Shown: one piece after another, positions 7,972-16,078 of the stretch | Numbering within the stretch: position 1 is the stretch's first letter | Layout of the letters: each line of letters starts with the position of its first letter | Source: Mycobacterium sp. Z3061 | GTDB lineage: Bacteria; Actinomycetota; Actinomycetes; Mycobacteriales; Mycobacteriaceae | Length of the DNA stretch: 64,000 bases | Assembly (NCBI RefSeq): GCF_031583025.1 | Contig: NZ_CP134062.1 | Coordinates: 496,001-560,000 of the forward strand | Direction: 5' to 3' | Program-made: the position numbers and the translations under genes | The notes under the pieces: model-generated | Told to the model about the DNA's origin: nothing | Seen by the model: the letters and a program-made list of their open reading frames with translations, nothing else | The model's database searches: none

Positions 7972-8586
7972 GTGAGTGACGTGACTCCACAGGCGCGTCC
8001 GGCGCAAAGAGCTGATGTCCGCGAGTTGGGCCGAACACTGGGCCGCGCATTCTTCGACGATCCGGTCACGATGTGGATCCTGCCCGACGACGACGCGCGG
8101 CGGAAGCACATGGGCCGGGTGTTCGCCACCATGACCCGCCACCACCATCTGCCCCGCGGCGGCGTGGAGGTGGCCTGCGATGGACCCGGCATCGGTGCGG
8201 CGGCGCTGTGGGATCCGCCGAATCAATGGAAGGAGTCGCGCTGGGCGGAACTGGCTCAGCTGCCCACCTTCCTGTGGGCGTTCGGCGCGCGATCCAACCG
8301 GGGGCGCCTGTTGCAGGAAATCATGAAACGCGAGCATCCGGAAGAACCGCACTGGTACCTGGCCGTCATCGGCAGCGACCCGGACGTTCGCGGCCGGGGC
8401 TTCGGACAGGTGCTGATGCGGTCCCGGCTGCAGCGTTGCGACGCCGAGTACTGCCCCGCCTACCTGGAGTCGTCCAAGTCCGAAAATGTGCCCTATTACG
8501 AGCGTTTCGGCTTCCGGGTGACCGGGGAGATCAAGCTTCCCGACGGTGGTCCTACGCTGTGGCCGATGTGGCGCGATCCGCAGTGA
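7972..8586 (+). CDS. GNAT family N-acetyltransferase (Rv0133-like)
   Basis: A 204-residue cytoplasmic acetyltransferase of unknown substrate. The acetyl-CoA-binding motif A is visible as YLAVIGSDPDVRGRGFGQVL near residues 127-146, followed by the C-terminal YYERFGFRVTGEI strand-helix. GTG at 7972 was chosen, and GTG at 7981 is nearly as good. The position next to the Rv0132c-like gene matches M. tuberculosis. Its stop overlaps the GTG of the next gene (GTGA), so the two are translationally coupled, although the neighbour is not present there in M. tuberculosis. Confidence 0.88.
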   Translation: MSDVTPQARPAQRADVRELGRTLGRAFFDDPVTMWILPDDDARRKHMGRVFATMTRHHHLPRGGVEVACDGPGIGAAALWDPPNQWKESRWAELAQLPTFLWAFGARSNRGRLLQEIMKREHPEEPHWYLAVIGSDPDVRGRGFGQVLMRSRLQRCDAEYCPAYLESSKSENVPYYERFGFRVTGEIKLPDGGPTLWPMWRDPQ

Positions 8587-9341
8587 CCGCGCAGTTTGCC
8601 GACAAGACCGCGTTCATCACCGGCGCAGCAGCCGGACTGGGGCGTGCTTTCGCCCGGGCGCTGACCGCCCGTGGAGCCAACGCCGTGATCGCCGACATCG
8701 ATACCGCGAGTGCCGGCCAGACGGCCGCCGAACTGACATCACAAGGCGCTAGCGCGATCGCGGTGCCCTGCGACGTCGCCGACGAGCACCAGGTCGAGGC
8801 CGCAGTGGCGGCATCGGTCGAAACATACGGCGGCATAGACATTCTCATCAACAACGCCGGCCGGCATCTGATGAAGTACAACCAACCGTTCGGCGCCCTG
8901 TCCCGCGACGACGTGCGCGGGATGTTCGACGTGAACGTGATGGGCGTGATCAATTGCACTCTGGCGTGCCGTGATTCGATGCGCGACCGCGGGGGCGGGG
9001 TGGTGCTGAACATGTCGTCGACGGCCGGCTACGCCAGCAGCACGCCGTATGGGGTCTCCAAGCTCGCGGTGCGCGGTTTGACGGTCGCCTTTGCCTCCGA
9101 ACTCTCGCCGGATCTGATCCGCGTCAACGCGATTGCGCCCGGGCTGACCAACACCGAGAGCGCGCTTGCCGATGTGCCGCGTTCGCTGGTCGAGGATTAC
9201 GTGCATGGTCTGCAGTTGGTGCACCGGATCTGCACGATGGACGACGTGGTGGCCGCGATGCTCTACCTGTGTTCGGACGCGGCGTCATTCGTCACCGGCG
9301 AAACCCTCAAACTCAGCGGCGGTTACCCGCTGTCGGTGTGA
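8583..9341 (+). CDS. short-chain dehydrogenase/reductase
   Basis: A classical SDR of 252 residues with a GTG start overlapping the acetyltransferase stop. The cofactor motif TGAAAGLGRAFA is near residue 13, NNAG near 90, the catalytic Ser in MSSTAGYASS near 142, and YGVSK (Tyr and Lys) near 156-160. The C-terminal FVTGETLKLSGGYPLSV is typical. An aspartate after beta-2 (VIADIDTA) suggests NAD rather than NADP. The substrate is not evident. Confidence 0.9.
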   Translation: MTAQFADKTAFITGAAAGLGRAFARALTARGANAVIADIDTASAGQTAAELTSQGASAIAVPCDVADEHQVEAAVAASVETYGGIDILINNAGRHLMKYNQPFGALSRDDVRGMFDVNVMGVINCTLACRDSMRDRGGGVVLNMSSTAGYASSTPYGVSKLAVRGLTVAFASELSPDLIRVNAIAPGLTNTESALADVPRSLVEDYVHGLQLVHRICTMDDVVAAMLYLCSDAASFVTGETLKLSGGYPLSV

Positions 9342-9381
9342 CCGGGGTTTAACTCGCAGGCCGCTGGGAAATTACCCGGCT

Positions 9382-9684
9382 ATGGATACCGGCCCCGGCG
9401 ACACTCTGGACCCGAGCGAGTCCACCGACTCCGACGAGGTGCGCAACGACGACGGCGACACCGTTGTCGATCCGCCCGAGGGCTGGAGTGAGGCCGACAA
9501 ATTCGGCATGACCGCGCGAGAAGAGCGGGAGGGGGAGTCGCTGGACCAGCGCCTCGCCGAGGAGGAGCCGGACGTCATCCCGGATGTCGAGCCACCCGAC
9601 GTGACCCCTGGCCGCGCGCACCGTGGCCAGATCGACGGCACACCGGAAGACGGCGACTCGCTGTTCGAAGTCGTCGACGACTGA
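9382..9684 (+). CDS. small acidic DUF5709-type protein
   Basis: A 100-residue, strongly acidic protein with no membrane segment, rich in Asp, Glu and Pro. The pattern DTLDPSE, DGDTVVDPPEGW, GMTAREEREGESLDQRLAEE resembles the actinobacterial DUF5709 family. That assignment rests on my recollection of the family pattern and is moderately sure. No catalytic motif is visible and it is probably disordered. It ends one base before the convergent TetR gene. Confidence 0.7.
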   Translation: MDTGPGDTLDPSESTDSDEVRNDDGDTVVDPPEGWSEADKFGMTAREEREGESLDQRLAEEEPDVIPDVEPPDVTPGRAHRGQIDGTPEDGDSLFEVVDD

Positions 9685-10371
9685 TCAGGGTTCGCTCTTC
9701 CACGACGCAACGCCGATGGTGATCATGCGGAGCTGTTTGACCGCGATCCGGTGAATCTCCTCGAGGGCTTCCGTGCTTTGGGCGTCTTCGATCGCCTCGG
9801 CGGTGACGATCATCGCGTTGACGAACAGACTCGCCAGGACGTTGAGATCCTCGGTGCTCCATTCGTTGAGCCGCGGGAAGCGCGCCAGGTCGGTGGCCAG
9901 CTCCGAGACGATCAGCCGGATCTCGGTGCGGATCGCGTACCGCAGTACGGACACGCCAGTGGAGCGCTCGCGGGAGATGAAGCGCCAGTGCTCGCGCTGG
10001 TCCGCGACGCTGCCGATCAGGATCTCCACCGATGACTCGATGACCCGGCTGGGGTCCAGCTTGCCGGCACGGGCGCCGCGCAGCGTGTCGCGCAGGCTGC
10101 GGAACGATTCGTCGATCAGGACCAGGCCGAGGGCCTCCATCGACTCGAAGTGGCGGTAGAAGGCCGCGGGGACGATCCCGGCTTCGCGGGTCACCTCGCG
10201 CAGGCTCAGCCCACTGAAACTGCGGTCGTTCAGCGCCTTGAGCGCCGCGGCGATGATCGCCCGCCGGGTCGCTTCCTTGCGTTCCTCACGCGAGGGCGTG
10301 TCACGGGTGCTTTCGCGGCCCCGTTCCCGGCTCGACCGCCGCGGGTGTGAGCTAGGAGTACGACTGTTCAC
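9685..10371 (-). CDS. TetR family regulator of the reductase/desaturase pair
   Basis: A 228-residue regulator with an HTH near residues 40-85 (GLSLREVTREAGIVPAAFYRHFES). A basic, Ser/Arg-rich tail of about 30 residues precedes it. The GTG at 10371 was chosen because it lies just after a promoter-like region. Longer in-frame starts would run through the divergent promoter. The GTG falls inside a perfect palindrome (10366-10380), which argues for autorepression. It diverges from the ferredoxin reductase and DesA3-type desaturase, which are the likely targets. The ligand may be an acyl chain, an inference from the targets. Confidence 0.88.
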   Translation of the reverse strand: MNSRTPSSHPRRSSRERGRESTRDTPSREERKEATRRAIIAAALKALNDRSFSGLSLREVTREAGIVPAAFYRHFESMEALGLVLIDESFRSLRDTLRGARAGKLDPSRVIESSVEILIGSVADQREHWRFISRERSTGVSVLRYAIRTEIRLIVSELATDLARFPRLNEWSTEDLNVLASLFVNAMIVTAEAIEDAQSTEALEEIHRIAVKQLRMITIGVASWKSEP

Positions 10372-10380
10372 TATGTGAAC
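10366..10380. promoter_or_regulatory. TetR operator palindrome in divergent promoter
   Basis: GTTCAC-TAT-GTGAAC is a perfect inverted repeat overlapping the regulator's start codon. A second palindrome, GTGTACAC (10434-10441), abuts the ATG of the reductase and is followed by another TTCAC half-site. A TTGACC -35-like hexamer lies at 10406-10411. Confidence 0.6.
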
Positions 10381-10441
10381 CGTAACACAGAACGGGTGAA
10401 AACCCTTGACCACCTGCGTCGATCGATGACACGGTGTACAC

Positions 10442-11527
10442 ATGTTCACTCAAACTTTCACTCGGACGATCGCCAAGCGAGTCCTGAGTTCCGACCTCGT
10501 TGATCTGCTCACCGGGCCGCACGGCGTCGACCGGTACACCGAGCTTGTCACGCCGACCTGGACCTCGGGACAGGCCCGCGCGAAGGTGGTCGACGTGCGG
10601 CGAAGCACGCCGCGCAGCGTCACCCTGACGCTGGCTCCCAATGCCGCGTTCACCGCGCGCTACCGTGCCCGCGCCGGCCAGTTCGTCAACGTGACCATCG
10701 AGATCGACGGCCGCATGCACTCGCGGTGCTACTCCCCGGCAAACGTCGAAGGCAGTGCCGAGATCGAGCTGACCATCGGTGTCCATGACGGTGGCCTGGT
10801 GTCGAGCTACCTGTATGAGCGGGCTCGCCGCGGCATGGTGGTCGGCCTGGACGGGGTCGGCGGGGACTTCGTCCTGCCGGAGAAAATGCCACGGCGCATC
10901 CTGTTCATTTCCGGTGGCAGCGGCATCACTCCCGTGATGGCGATGCTTCGCACGCTGGTGGCACGGGGTCACCTGGCCGATGAAGGGGGAGAGATTGCGT
11001 TCGTGCACTACGCCCGCACCCCCGAGGAAGCGTGCTACCGGGAAGAACTGGCGGCGATGCGCGGGGTTCGGGTATTGCACGGGTTCACCCGTTCGGGTTC
11101 GGGTGATCTGAAGGGCCGCTTCGGCGCCGGGCATCTGGCCGCCGCGATGGAGGCGCCCGACGCGGTGTTCGTCTGTGGGCCCGACGCTTTGGTCGACGCC
11201 GTCAAAGGCCTCTGTGAAAATGTGTTCACCGAAAGTTTCGTCCCGCCGGTGTTCGCGCCGCCGGCCGACCCGACGTGTGGCCGGGTCAGTTTCGCGGACA
11301 GCAAGGTCGACGTCACCGACGACGGTCGCTCGCTGCTGGAACAGGCCGAAGCGGCCGGCCTGACGCCGCAGAACGGCTGCCGGATGGGTATCTGCCACAC
11401 CTGCACGCGCCGCAAGACCTCCGGCACCGTGCGCAATCTGGTCACCGGCGCCGTCTCCACCGCCCCCGACGAGGACGTGCAGATCTGCGTCAGCGTTCCG
11501 GTCGGCGACGTCGATATCGCCCTCTAG
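10442..11527 (+). CDS. ferredoxin reductase with C-terminal 2Fe-2S domain, DesA3 partner (Rv3230c-like)
   Basis: A 361-residue flavo-iron-sulfur electron-transfer protein. The FAD domain comes first (RCYSPANVEG near residue 98), then the NAD(P)H domain (ISGGSGITPVMAMLRTL near 155 and VFVCGPDALVDAV near 240). A plant-type ferredoxin domain follows with cysteines 313, 318, 321 and 349. Electrons would pass from NADPH via FAD and the cluster to the di-iron desaturase encoded 28 bp downstream. In M. tuberculosis the equivalent pair Rv3230c-Rv3229c converts stearoyl-CoA to oleoyl-CoA. The ATG lies immediately after the promoter palindromes, so the transcript may have a very short leader. Confidence 0.93.
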   Translation: MFTQTFTRTIAKRVLSSDLVDLLTGPHGVDRYTELVTPTWTSGQARAKVVDVRRSTPRSVTLTLAPNAAFTARYRARAGQFVNVTIEIDGRMHSRCYSPANVEGSAEIELTIGVHDGGLVSSYLYERARRGMVVGLDGVGGDFVLPEKMPRRILFISGGSGITPVMAMLRTLVARGHLADEGGEIAFVHYARTPEEACYREELAAMRGVRVLHGFTRSGSGDLKGRFGAGHLAAAMEAPDAVFVCGPDALVDAVKGLCENVFTESFVPPVFAPPADPTCGRVSFADSKVDVTDDGRSLLEQAEAAGLTPQNGCRMGICHTCTRRKTSGTVRNLVTGAVSTAPDEDVQICVSVPVGDVDIAL

Positions 11528-11555
11528 TCAACACCCACCTCAAGGAGGAAAAGCC

Positions 11556-12665
11556 ATGTCACAGAACAAGATCACGCTGACCAAGGAGCAGGCTGACGCC
11601 TTCGGCCGCGAGCTCGACGCCATCAGGGAACGGGTGCTGGCCGACCTCGGCGAAGAGGACGCCGAGTACATCCGCAAGGTCATCAAGGCCCAGCGCGCCC
11701 TGGAAGTCGGCGGCCGCGCGCTGCTGTTCCTGCCCCCGACCTGGTTGTTCGGCACCGCGATGCTGGGCTTCGCGAAAATCCTGGACAACATGGAGGTCGG
11801 GCACAACATCATGCACGGCCAGTACGACTGGATGCGTGACCCGACGATCTCCGGTCGCGACTTCGAGTGGGACAGCGCGTGCCCGTCGGACCAATGGCGG
11901 CACTCGCACAACTACATGCACCACACCCACACGAACATCGTCGGGATGGACCGCGACATCGGCTACGGCATCCTGCGGATGAGCGAGGACCAGCGCTGGC
12001 AGCCGTACTTCCTGGGCAACCCGGTCTACGCGTTCTTGCTGATGGTGCTGTTCCAGTACGGTGTGGCGCTGCACGAGCTGGAAACCGAGCGGATCCGCGC
12101 CGGAGAGATCTCGATACGGGACAAGCGCGACACCCTGCGGGAGATCTGGCAGAAGGTCCGCCGCCAGACCCTCAAGGACTACGTCGCATTCCCGCTGCTG
12201 GCCGGACCGTTCGCGCCGTTCGTCTTCGCCGGCAACCTCACGGCGAACCTGATGCGCAACGTGTGGGCTTACACGATCATCTTCTGCGGCCACTTCCCGG
12301 AGGGCACCCAGGAGTTCACCATCGAGGAGACCGAGGGTGAATCCCGCGGTCAGTGGTACTTCCGGCAGGTGCTCGGATCGGCGAACCTGACCGGCGGCAA
12401 GTTCTTCCACGTCATGTCGGGCAACTTGTCCCACCAGATCGAGCACCACCTGTTCCCGGACATCCCGGCCCGCCGGTATGCCGAGATCGCGCCTGAGGTG
12501 CAGGAGATCTGCGAGCGCTACGGCATTCCCTACAACAAGGGACCGCTGCTCAAGCAGTTCGGCACGGTGGTCCGCAAGATCGTCCGGTTGAGCGTTCCGG
12601 ACTCGTGGCACCGCAAGGCAAAGGCCGAGCCGAAGGCTGCGGAAAAGGAGCTGATCGCCGCATAG
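11556..12665 (+). CDS. desA3: membrane fatty acyl desaturase, DesA3-like
   Basis: A di-iron, membrane-bound acyl-CoA desaturase of 369 residues. The three histidine boxes are present: H83-H87 (HNIMH), H116-H123 (HSHNYMHH) and H293-H298 (HQIEHH). Hydrophobic segments near 52-75, 145-165 and 205-230 would embed it in the membrane. It is preceded by a strong AAGGAGG ribosome site and lies directly behind its reductase. The pair probably makes oleic acid under control of the divergent TetR. In M. tuberculosis the pair lies elsewhere (Rv3229c-Rv3230c), so this locus is an insertion relative to that genome. Confidence 0.92.
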   Translation: MSQNKITLTKEQADAFGRELDAIRERVLADLGEEDAEYIRKVIKAQRALEVGGRALLFLPPTWLFGTAMLGFAKILDNMEVGHNIMHGQYDWMRDPTISGRDFEWDSACPSDQWRHSHNYMHHTHTNIVGMDRDIGYGILRMSEDQRWQPYFLGNPVYAFLLMVLFQYGVALHELETERIRAGEISIRDKRDTLREIWQKVRRQTLKDYVAFPLLAGPFAPFVFAGNLTANLMRNVWAYTIIFCGHFPEGTQEFTIEETEGESRGQWYFRQVLGSANLTGGKFFHVMSGNLSHQIEHHLFPDIPARRYAEIAPEVQEICERYGIPYNKGPLLKQFGTVVRKIVRLSVPDSWHRKAKAEPKAAEKELIAA

Positions 12666-12681
12666 CCTGACCCGCCCAACC

Positions 12682-12719
12682 GAAGCCCGGGGCTCGAGAA
12701 ATCGATGCTCCGGGCTTTC
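12682..12719 (+). terminator. hairpin after desA3
   Basis: Inverted repeat GAAGCCCGGGGC / GCTCCGGGCTTTC 17 bp after the desA3 stop. The stem is GC-rich and there is no T tract, as is common for mycobacterial intrinsic terminators. Confidence 0.6.
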
Positions 12720-12737
12720 GGGTGGAGAATGGGCCAG

Positions 12738-13253
12738 ATGGAGTGGACCGGCGCGCGATACTCGGACAAACCGACGGTGGAATCCTGGACTTGGGTCGAC
12801 GCCGAGCCGCAGCGAGTCTGGAGTCTGGTCTCCGATATCGAGTTGATGCCGACCCTGAGCAACGAGCTGCAATCCGTGGCCTGGCTGGACGGGGTCAGCG
12901 AGCCGCGCGTCGGCGCCAGGTTCGTCGGGCACAACGAACACGATGCGTTCGGACGCTGGAGCACGACGTCGCAGATCGTGTCGTTCGATCGGCCCCGCGA
13001 ATTCGCCTGGGCTGTCGGCGAACCCGAATATCCCGCGGCCACCTGGCGATTCCGGCTGACACCGCGCGACGGCGGCACCGTGCTCTCGTTCTGGACGCAG
13101 ATGGGTCCGGGTCGCTCGGGATTGTCCAATGCCATCGATGCGATGCCGGACAAGGAACAGAAGATCGTGTTCGTCCGGATGCGGGAGTTCGAGGCCGCGA
13201 TCGACAAGACCCTGGCCGCGATCAAGAGGCTGGCCGAGCACGGGGTGCGGTGA
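12738..13253 (+). CDS. SRPBCC family (polyketide cyclase/START-like) protein
   Basis: A 171-residue single-domain helix-grip protein. The N-terminal ESWTWVDAEPQRVWSLVSDIELMP is the usual first strand and helix, and the long C-terminal helix (KIVFVRMREFEAAIDKTLAAI) closes the ligand cavity. It probably binds or modifies a hydrophobic ligand; catalysis cannot be claimed. ATG 12738 has a GGTGGAG about ten bases upstream. The stop overlaps the next ATG (TGATG), which ties it to an F420-dependent oxidoreductase. Confidence 0.85.
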   Translation: MEWTGARYSDKPTVESWTWVDAEPQRVWSLVSDIELMPTLSNELQSVAWLDGVSEPRVGARFVGHNEHDAFGRWSTTSQIVSFDRPREFAWAVGEPEYPAATWRFRLTPRDGGTVLSFWTQMGPGRSGLSNAIDAMPDKEQKIVFVRMREFEAAIDKTLAAIKRLAEHGVR

Positions 13254-14305
13254 TGCGCACCGCGACGACGGTCGAACTGTCCGCTTCCCAAACCGCGCAT
13301 GCGGCCGAAACAGTCGAGTTCGTGGTCGAGGCCGAGCGCCTGGGACTCGACATGTGCTGGGTCGCCGAGGCCTGGGGAGCCGACGCCCCGTCGGCGCTGG
13401 GCTATCTTGCGGCACGCACCGACGCGATGCTGCTCGGATCAGGCGTCATTCAGGTCGGCACCCGGTCACCGGTGCTCGTGGCCCAGACCGCGATCACGTT
13501 GTCCAACCTCTCGGGAGGTCGCTTCCTGCTCGGTTTGGGTGCGTCGGGGCCCCAGGTCATCGAGGGCCTGCACGGCGTCGCGTTCGACAGGCCGCTGTCC
13601 CGCATCCGCGAAACCGTCGAGATCGTCCGGCACGTCTTCGAAGGCGGCAGAATCTCCCATTCCGGCAAGGAGTTTCAAATTCCACGGCCGGGCGGAGAGG
13701 CCAAGCCGATGCGGTTGTCGACCCGCCCCGAGCATCCGATCCCGATCTACCTGGCTACCTTGTCGCCGGCCATGCTGCGACTCACCGGCCGGCTCGCCGA
13801 CGGCTGGCTGGGCACCAGCTTCGTGCCCGAGGGTGCCGATCAGGCCTACTTCGCCCATCTGGACGAGGGCTTGGCCGCCTCCGGTCGCACCCGCGCCGAC
13901 CTGGACATCTGCCAGGGTGCCGAGGTCGCCTTCGCGGCCGATGAAGACGCGTTGCGCGAGATGGTGGCCGGACGCAAGGCGGAACTCGCATTCAGCCTCG
14001 GCGGCATGGGTTCGGCCAGCACCAATTTCTACAACCAGGCCTATTCCCGGCAGGGCTGGAGCGAGGTGGCCGCCGCGGTGCGGGAACGCTGGCAGGCCGG
14101 CGACCGGCCGGGGGCCGCCGCGCTGATCACCGACGAGATGGTGTTGGCCACCACGCTGATCGGCACCGAGGAGATGGTGCGCGCCCGGCTCGGGGTGTGG
14201 CGCGACGCGGGTGTGAACACCGTGCGGCTCTACCCTGCCGGCGAGACGCTGGACGACAAGCTCACCACGCTGGGCCGGGCGATCGAGTTGGTGCGCGCCA
14301 CATAG
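13253..14305 (+). CDS. LLM class F420-dependent oxidoreductase
   Basis: A TIM-barrel, luciferase-like monooxygenase family protein of 350 residues. The F420-type pattern is seen in LGSGVIQVGTRSPVLVAQTA near residue 62, FLLGLGASGPQVIEGLHG near 90, and the PIYLATLSPAMLRLTGRLADG strand near 162. No signal peptide is present. It is translationally coupled to the SRPBCC protein, so the two may act on the same hydrophobic substrate. A hairpin repeat of family B starts at its stop codon. Confidence 0.9.
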   Translation: MRTATTVELSASQTAHAAETVEFVVEAERLGLDMCWVAEAWGADAPSALGYLAARTDAMLLGSGVIQVGTRSPVLVAQTAITLSNLSGGRFLLGLGASGPQVIEGLHGVAFDRPLSRIRETVEIVRHVFEGGRISHSGKEFQIPRPGGEAKPMRLSTRPEHPIPIYLATLSPAMLRLTGRLADGWLGTSFVPEGADQAYFAHLDEGLAASGRTRADLDICQGAEVAFAADEDALREMVAGRKAELAFSLGGMGSASTNFYNQAYSRQGWSEVAAAVRERWQAGDRPGAAALITDEMVLATTLIGTEEMVRARLGVWRDAGVNTVRLYPAGETLDDKLTTLGRAIELVRAT

Positions 14306-14368
14306 CGCCGAACGTGAACGGAGGGCGGCTTTTCCGCGATTTTTCCGCCGCCATTGCACGCTCGCGAG
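14305..14368 (+). repeat. dispersed repeat, family B copy 1
   Basis: About 64 bp beginning GCGCCGAACGTGAAC and ending near CACGCTCGCGAGG, with a central CGCGATTTTT. The reverse complement of 26974-27036 aligns along nearly its whole length. It lies between convergent genes. Confidence 0.7.
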
Positions 14369-14371
14369 GGG

Positions 14372-15478
14372 CTAGGATGGCGCGACCGGCGCGTCGGAGA
14401 TCTTGACCAGCTGGACCTCGGGACGCGCCGGTACCGCGTCGGTGAGGAACCACCGGAACGCGAGATTCCCGCGCGGATAGCCCAGTGTCGTCAGCGAATT
14501 CGGGTGCGCGGTGACGTTGGCGGACAACACGATCGTCACCGAGCCGTCACTGTTGGCAACCGCGCTGTGCCCGTTGACCGAACCACGCGCGTCGCCGGCC
14601 CCGTAGGTGGCCATGAACTGGTTCCACACCACCATGTTCCAGAAACGGCATGACGGCGGTCGGTGCGTGATGACCAGCGCTTCGTCCTCCTCGAGCACAA
14701 AGCTGCCGTAGGCGTAGCAGGCGTCCCGCGCAGACCAGCCGAAGTTGGCGTCCGGGACCTGATACGGTTCCGCGAATTCGTTTGCGGCATGCGCGACTTC
14801 GTGCCCGAGCGCATGGGCGTCGTCGGCACGCGTCCCGACCGGCAGGGGAACGATGGCGAACATGGTGCGCAACCAGGTGGCCGCCGCGCGCAGCCTGGCC
14901 GCGGTTTCGGAATCGCCGTGCCGGATCGGCTCGGGCTCATCGAGCGCCTCGATGTTCCAGACGACGGGCCGGCCGGTCAGCGGGTCGGCCTGGTAGTCGC
15001 GCGTCATCAGCGCGGCCGCGTCCGACGTCGGGGGGAACTCGAAGGAGAAGTTGCCGTCGGCGTCGATCTCGACGTCGGAGTCACGGATGATCGCGACCAC
15101 GCGGTCCGACCAGGCGCCGGGTGAGGGCTCGTTGTACGCCGTCACCGAAAAATAAACGCTGTCACCCTTATTGCCGCTGATGCGATAGCGGCGGTCCGGA
15201 TCGACGGGGCACATGTAGTAGTAGGCGTCGGTGTTGTCCCCACCCCACCGGCGATCGCGCCGGAACGGGGTGTTCACCGCGACGAACTGGGGACGACCGG
15301 GCTCGGGGAACAGGTAACTGTCGAGGGCCACCCCCAGGGTGGCGCCGAGCATGCGGTAGCCGTCGGCGACGTGCCGGTCGTCGGTGACCGCACGGTCGCC
15401 CTCGAGGAAGGAACGGTCGAGTTCACCGAGGGCGCTGAGCAATTCACGCCAGGCCACCGTCGATTCGTGCGTCGTCAT
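14372..15478 (-). CDS. DUF1214 domain protein
   Basis: A 368-residue protein of the DUF1214 family, often annotated with DUF1254 proteins; the biochemical role is unknown. The family C-terminal block is visible (SFVLEEDEALVITHRPP, then FWNMVVWNQFM and NLAFRWFLTD). There is no signal peptide, unlike many DUF1254/DUF1214 proteins. It overlaps the stop of a TetR gene by four bases (ATGA), so that regulator and this protein form one operon that the regulator probably controls. Confidence 0.8.
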   Translation of the reverse strand: MTTHESTVAWRELLSALGELDRSFLEGDRAVTDDRHVADGYRMLGATLGVALDSYLFPEPGRPQFVAVNTPFRRDRRWGGDNTDAYYYMCPVDPDRRYRISGNKGDSVYFSVTAYNEPSPGAWSDRVVAIIRDSDVEIDADGNFSFEFPPTSDAAALMTRDYQADPLTGRPVVWNIEALDEPEPIRHGDSETAARLRAAATWLRTMFAIVPLPVGTRADDAHALGHEVAHAANEFAEPYQVPDANFGWSARDACYAYGSFVLEEDEALVITHRPPSCRFWNMVVWNQFMATYGAGDARGSVNGHSAVANSDGSVTIVLSANVTAHPNSLTTLGYPRGNLAFRWFLTDAVPARPEVQLVKISDAPVAPS

Positions 15479-16050
15479 GTGCTGATTCCTCTCAGGAGCA
15501 AAGTCGTCGTGCGGTCGATCCAGGCGTCATCGAGTGCCGCGGCACGGGTGAGCAGGCCCAGCAGTGTCACGCCCGCCAGGGCCTCGGCGAGTTCGGGAGC
15601 GGTCACGTCGGGCCGGACCTCGCCTCGCGCCGCTGCCTTCGCGAGCAGGTCGCTGAGTCCACCGCCGATGAGGCCGCTGAAGCGCTCCAACAGCGCCGCA
15701 TGCAGGGTGGGGTCGGTCGCCATCTCGCCGATCAGGCCCGGCAGTGCCGCCCTGGCTGCCGGGGTGCTCAGAACTTCCATTGTGCGGCAAACCATTTCGC
15801 GCAGATCCTGGCGCAGCGAGCCGGTGTCCGGTATTTCGGTTGCGGCACCGATGGGGAACACCGCCTCGTGCACGAGGTGCGCCTTGCTCGGCCAGCGCCG
15901 GTAGATCGCGGGCTTGCTGGTACCGGCGCGCCGGGCAATGGCGGATACCAGTAGACCCGGATAACCGGTTTCGGCCAGCAGTTCGACCGTGGCGTCCAGC
16001 ACCGCCGCGTCGATGCGCGGGTCACGGGGCCGGCCGAGCTCTTCTACCAT
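15475..16050 (-). CDS. TetR family regulator
   Basis: A 191-residue regulator. The HTH lies at about residues 12-58 (LVSAIARRAGTSKPAIYRRWPSK), and the C-terminal half resembles the TetR_C class that ends in LLLRGI. ATG 16050 was chosen because it directly precedes the family motif GRPRDPRID. Only 28 bp separate it from the GTG of the divergent sulfotransferase. A TTAC-N10-GTAA element in that gap is a weak operator candidate. Likely targets are the coupled DUF1214 gene and the sulfotransferase. Confidence 0.9.
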   Translation of the reverse strand: MVEELGRPRDPRIDAAVLDATVELLAETGYPGLLVSAIARRAGTSKPAIYRRWPSKAHLVHEAVFPIGAATEIPDTGSLRQDLREMVCRTMEVLSTPAARAALPGLIGEMATDPTLHAALLERFSGLIGGGLSDLLAKAAARGEVRPDVTAPELAEALAGVTLLGLLTRAAALDDAWIDRTTTLLLRGIST

Positions 16051-16078
16051 TACGAAACTCAGAGTAACATAAGTCGCC

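Noticed and set aside
11559-13415. A 618-codon open frame on the minus strand over the desaturase and SRPBCC genes
   Set aside because: It covers DesA3 with its three histidine boxes and strong ribosome site. The antisense product is His/Arg/Val-rich with no domain, which is the usual high-GC shadow.
16051-16078. TTAC-N10-GTAA in the TetR/sulfotransferase gap as an operator
   Set aside because: Arms of only four bases; too weak to list as a feature.
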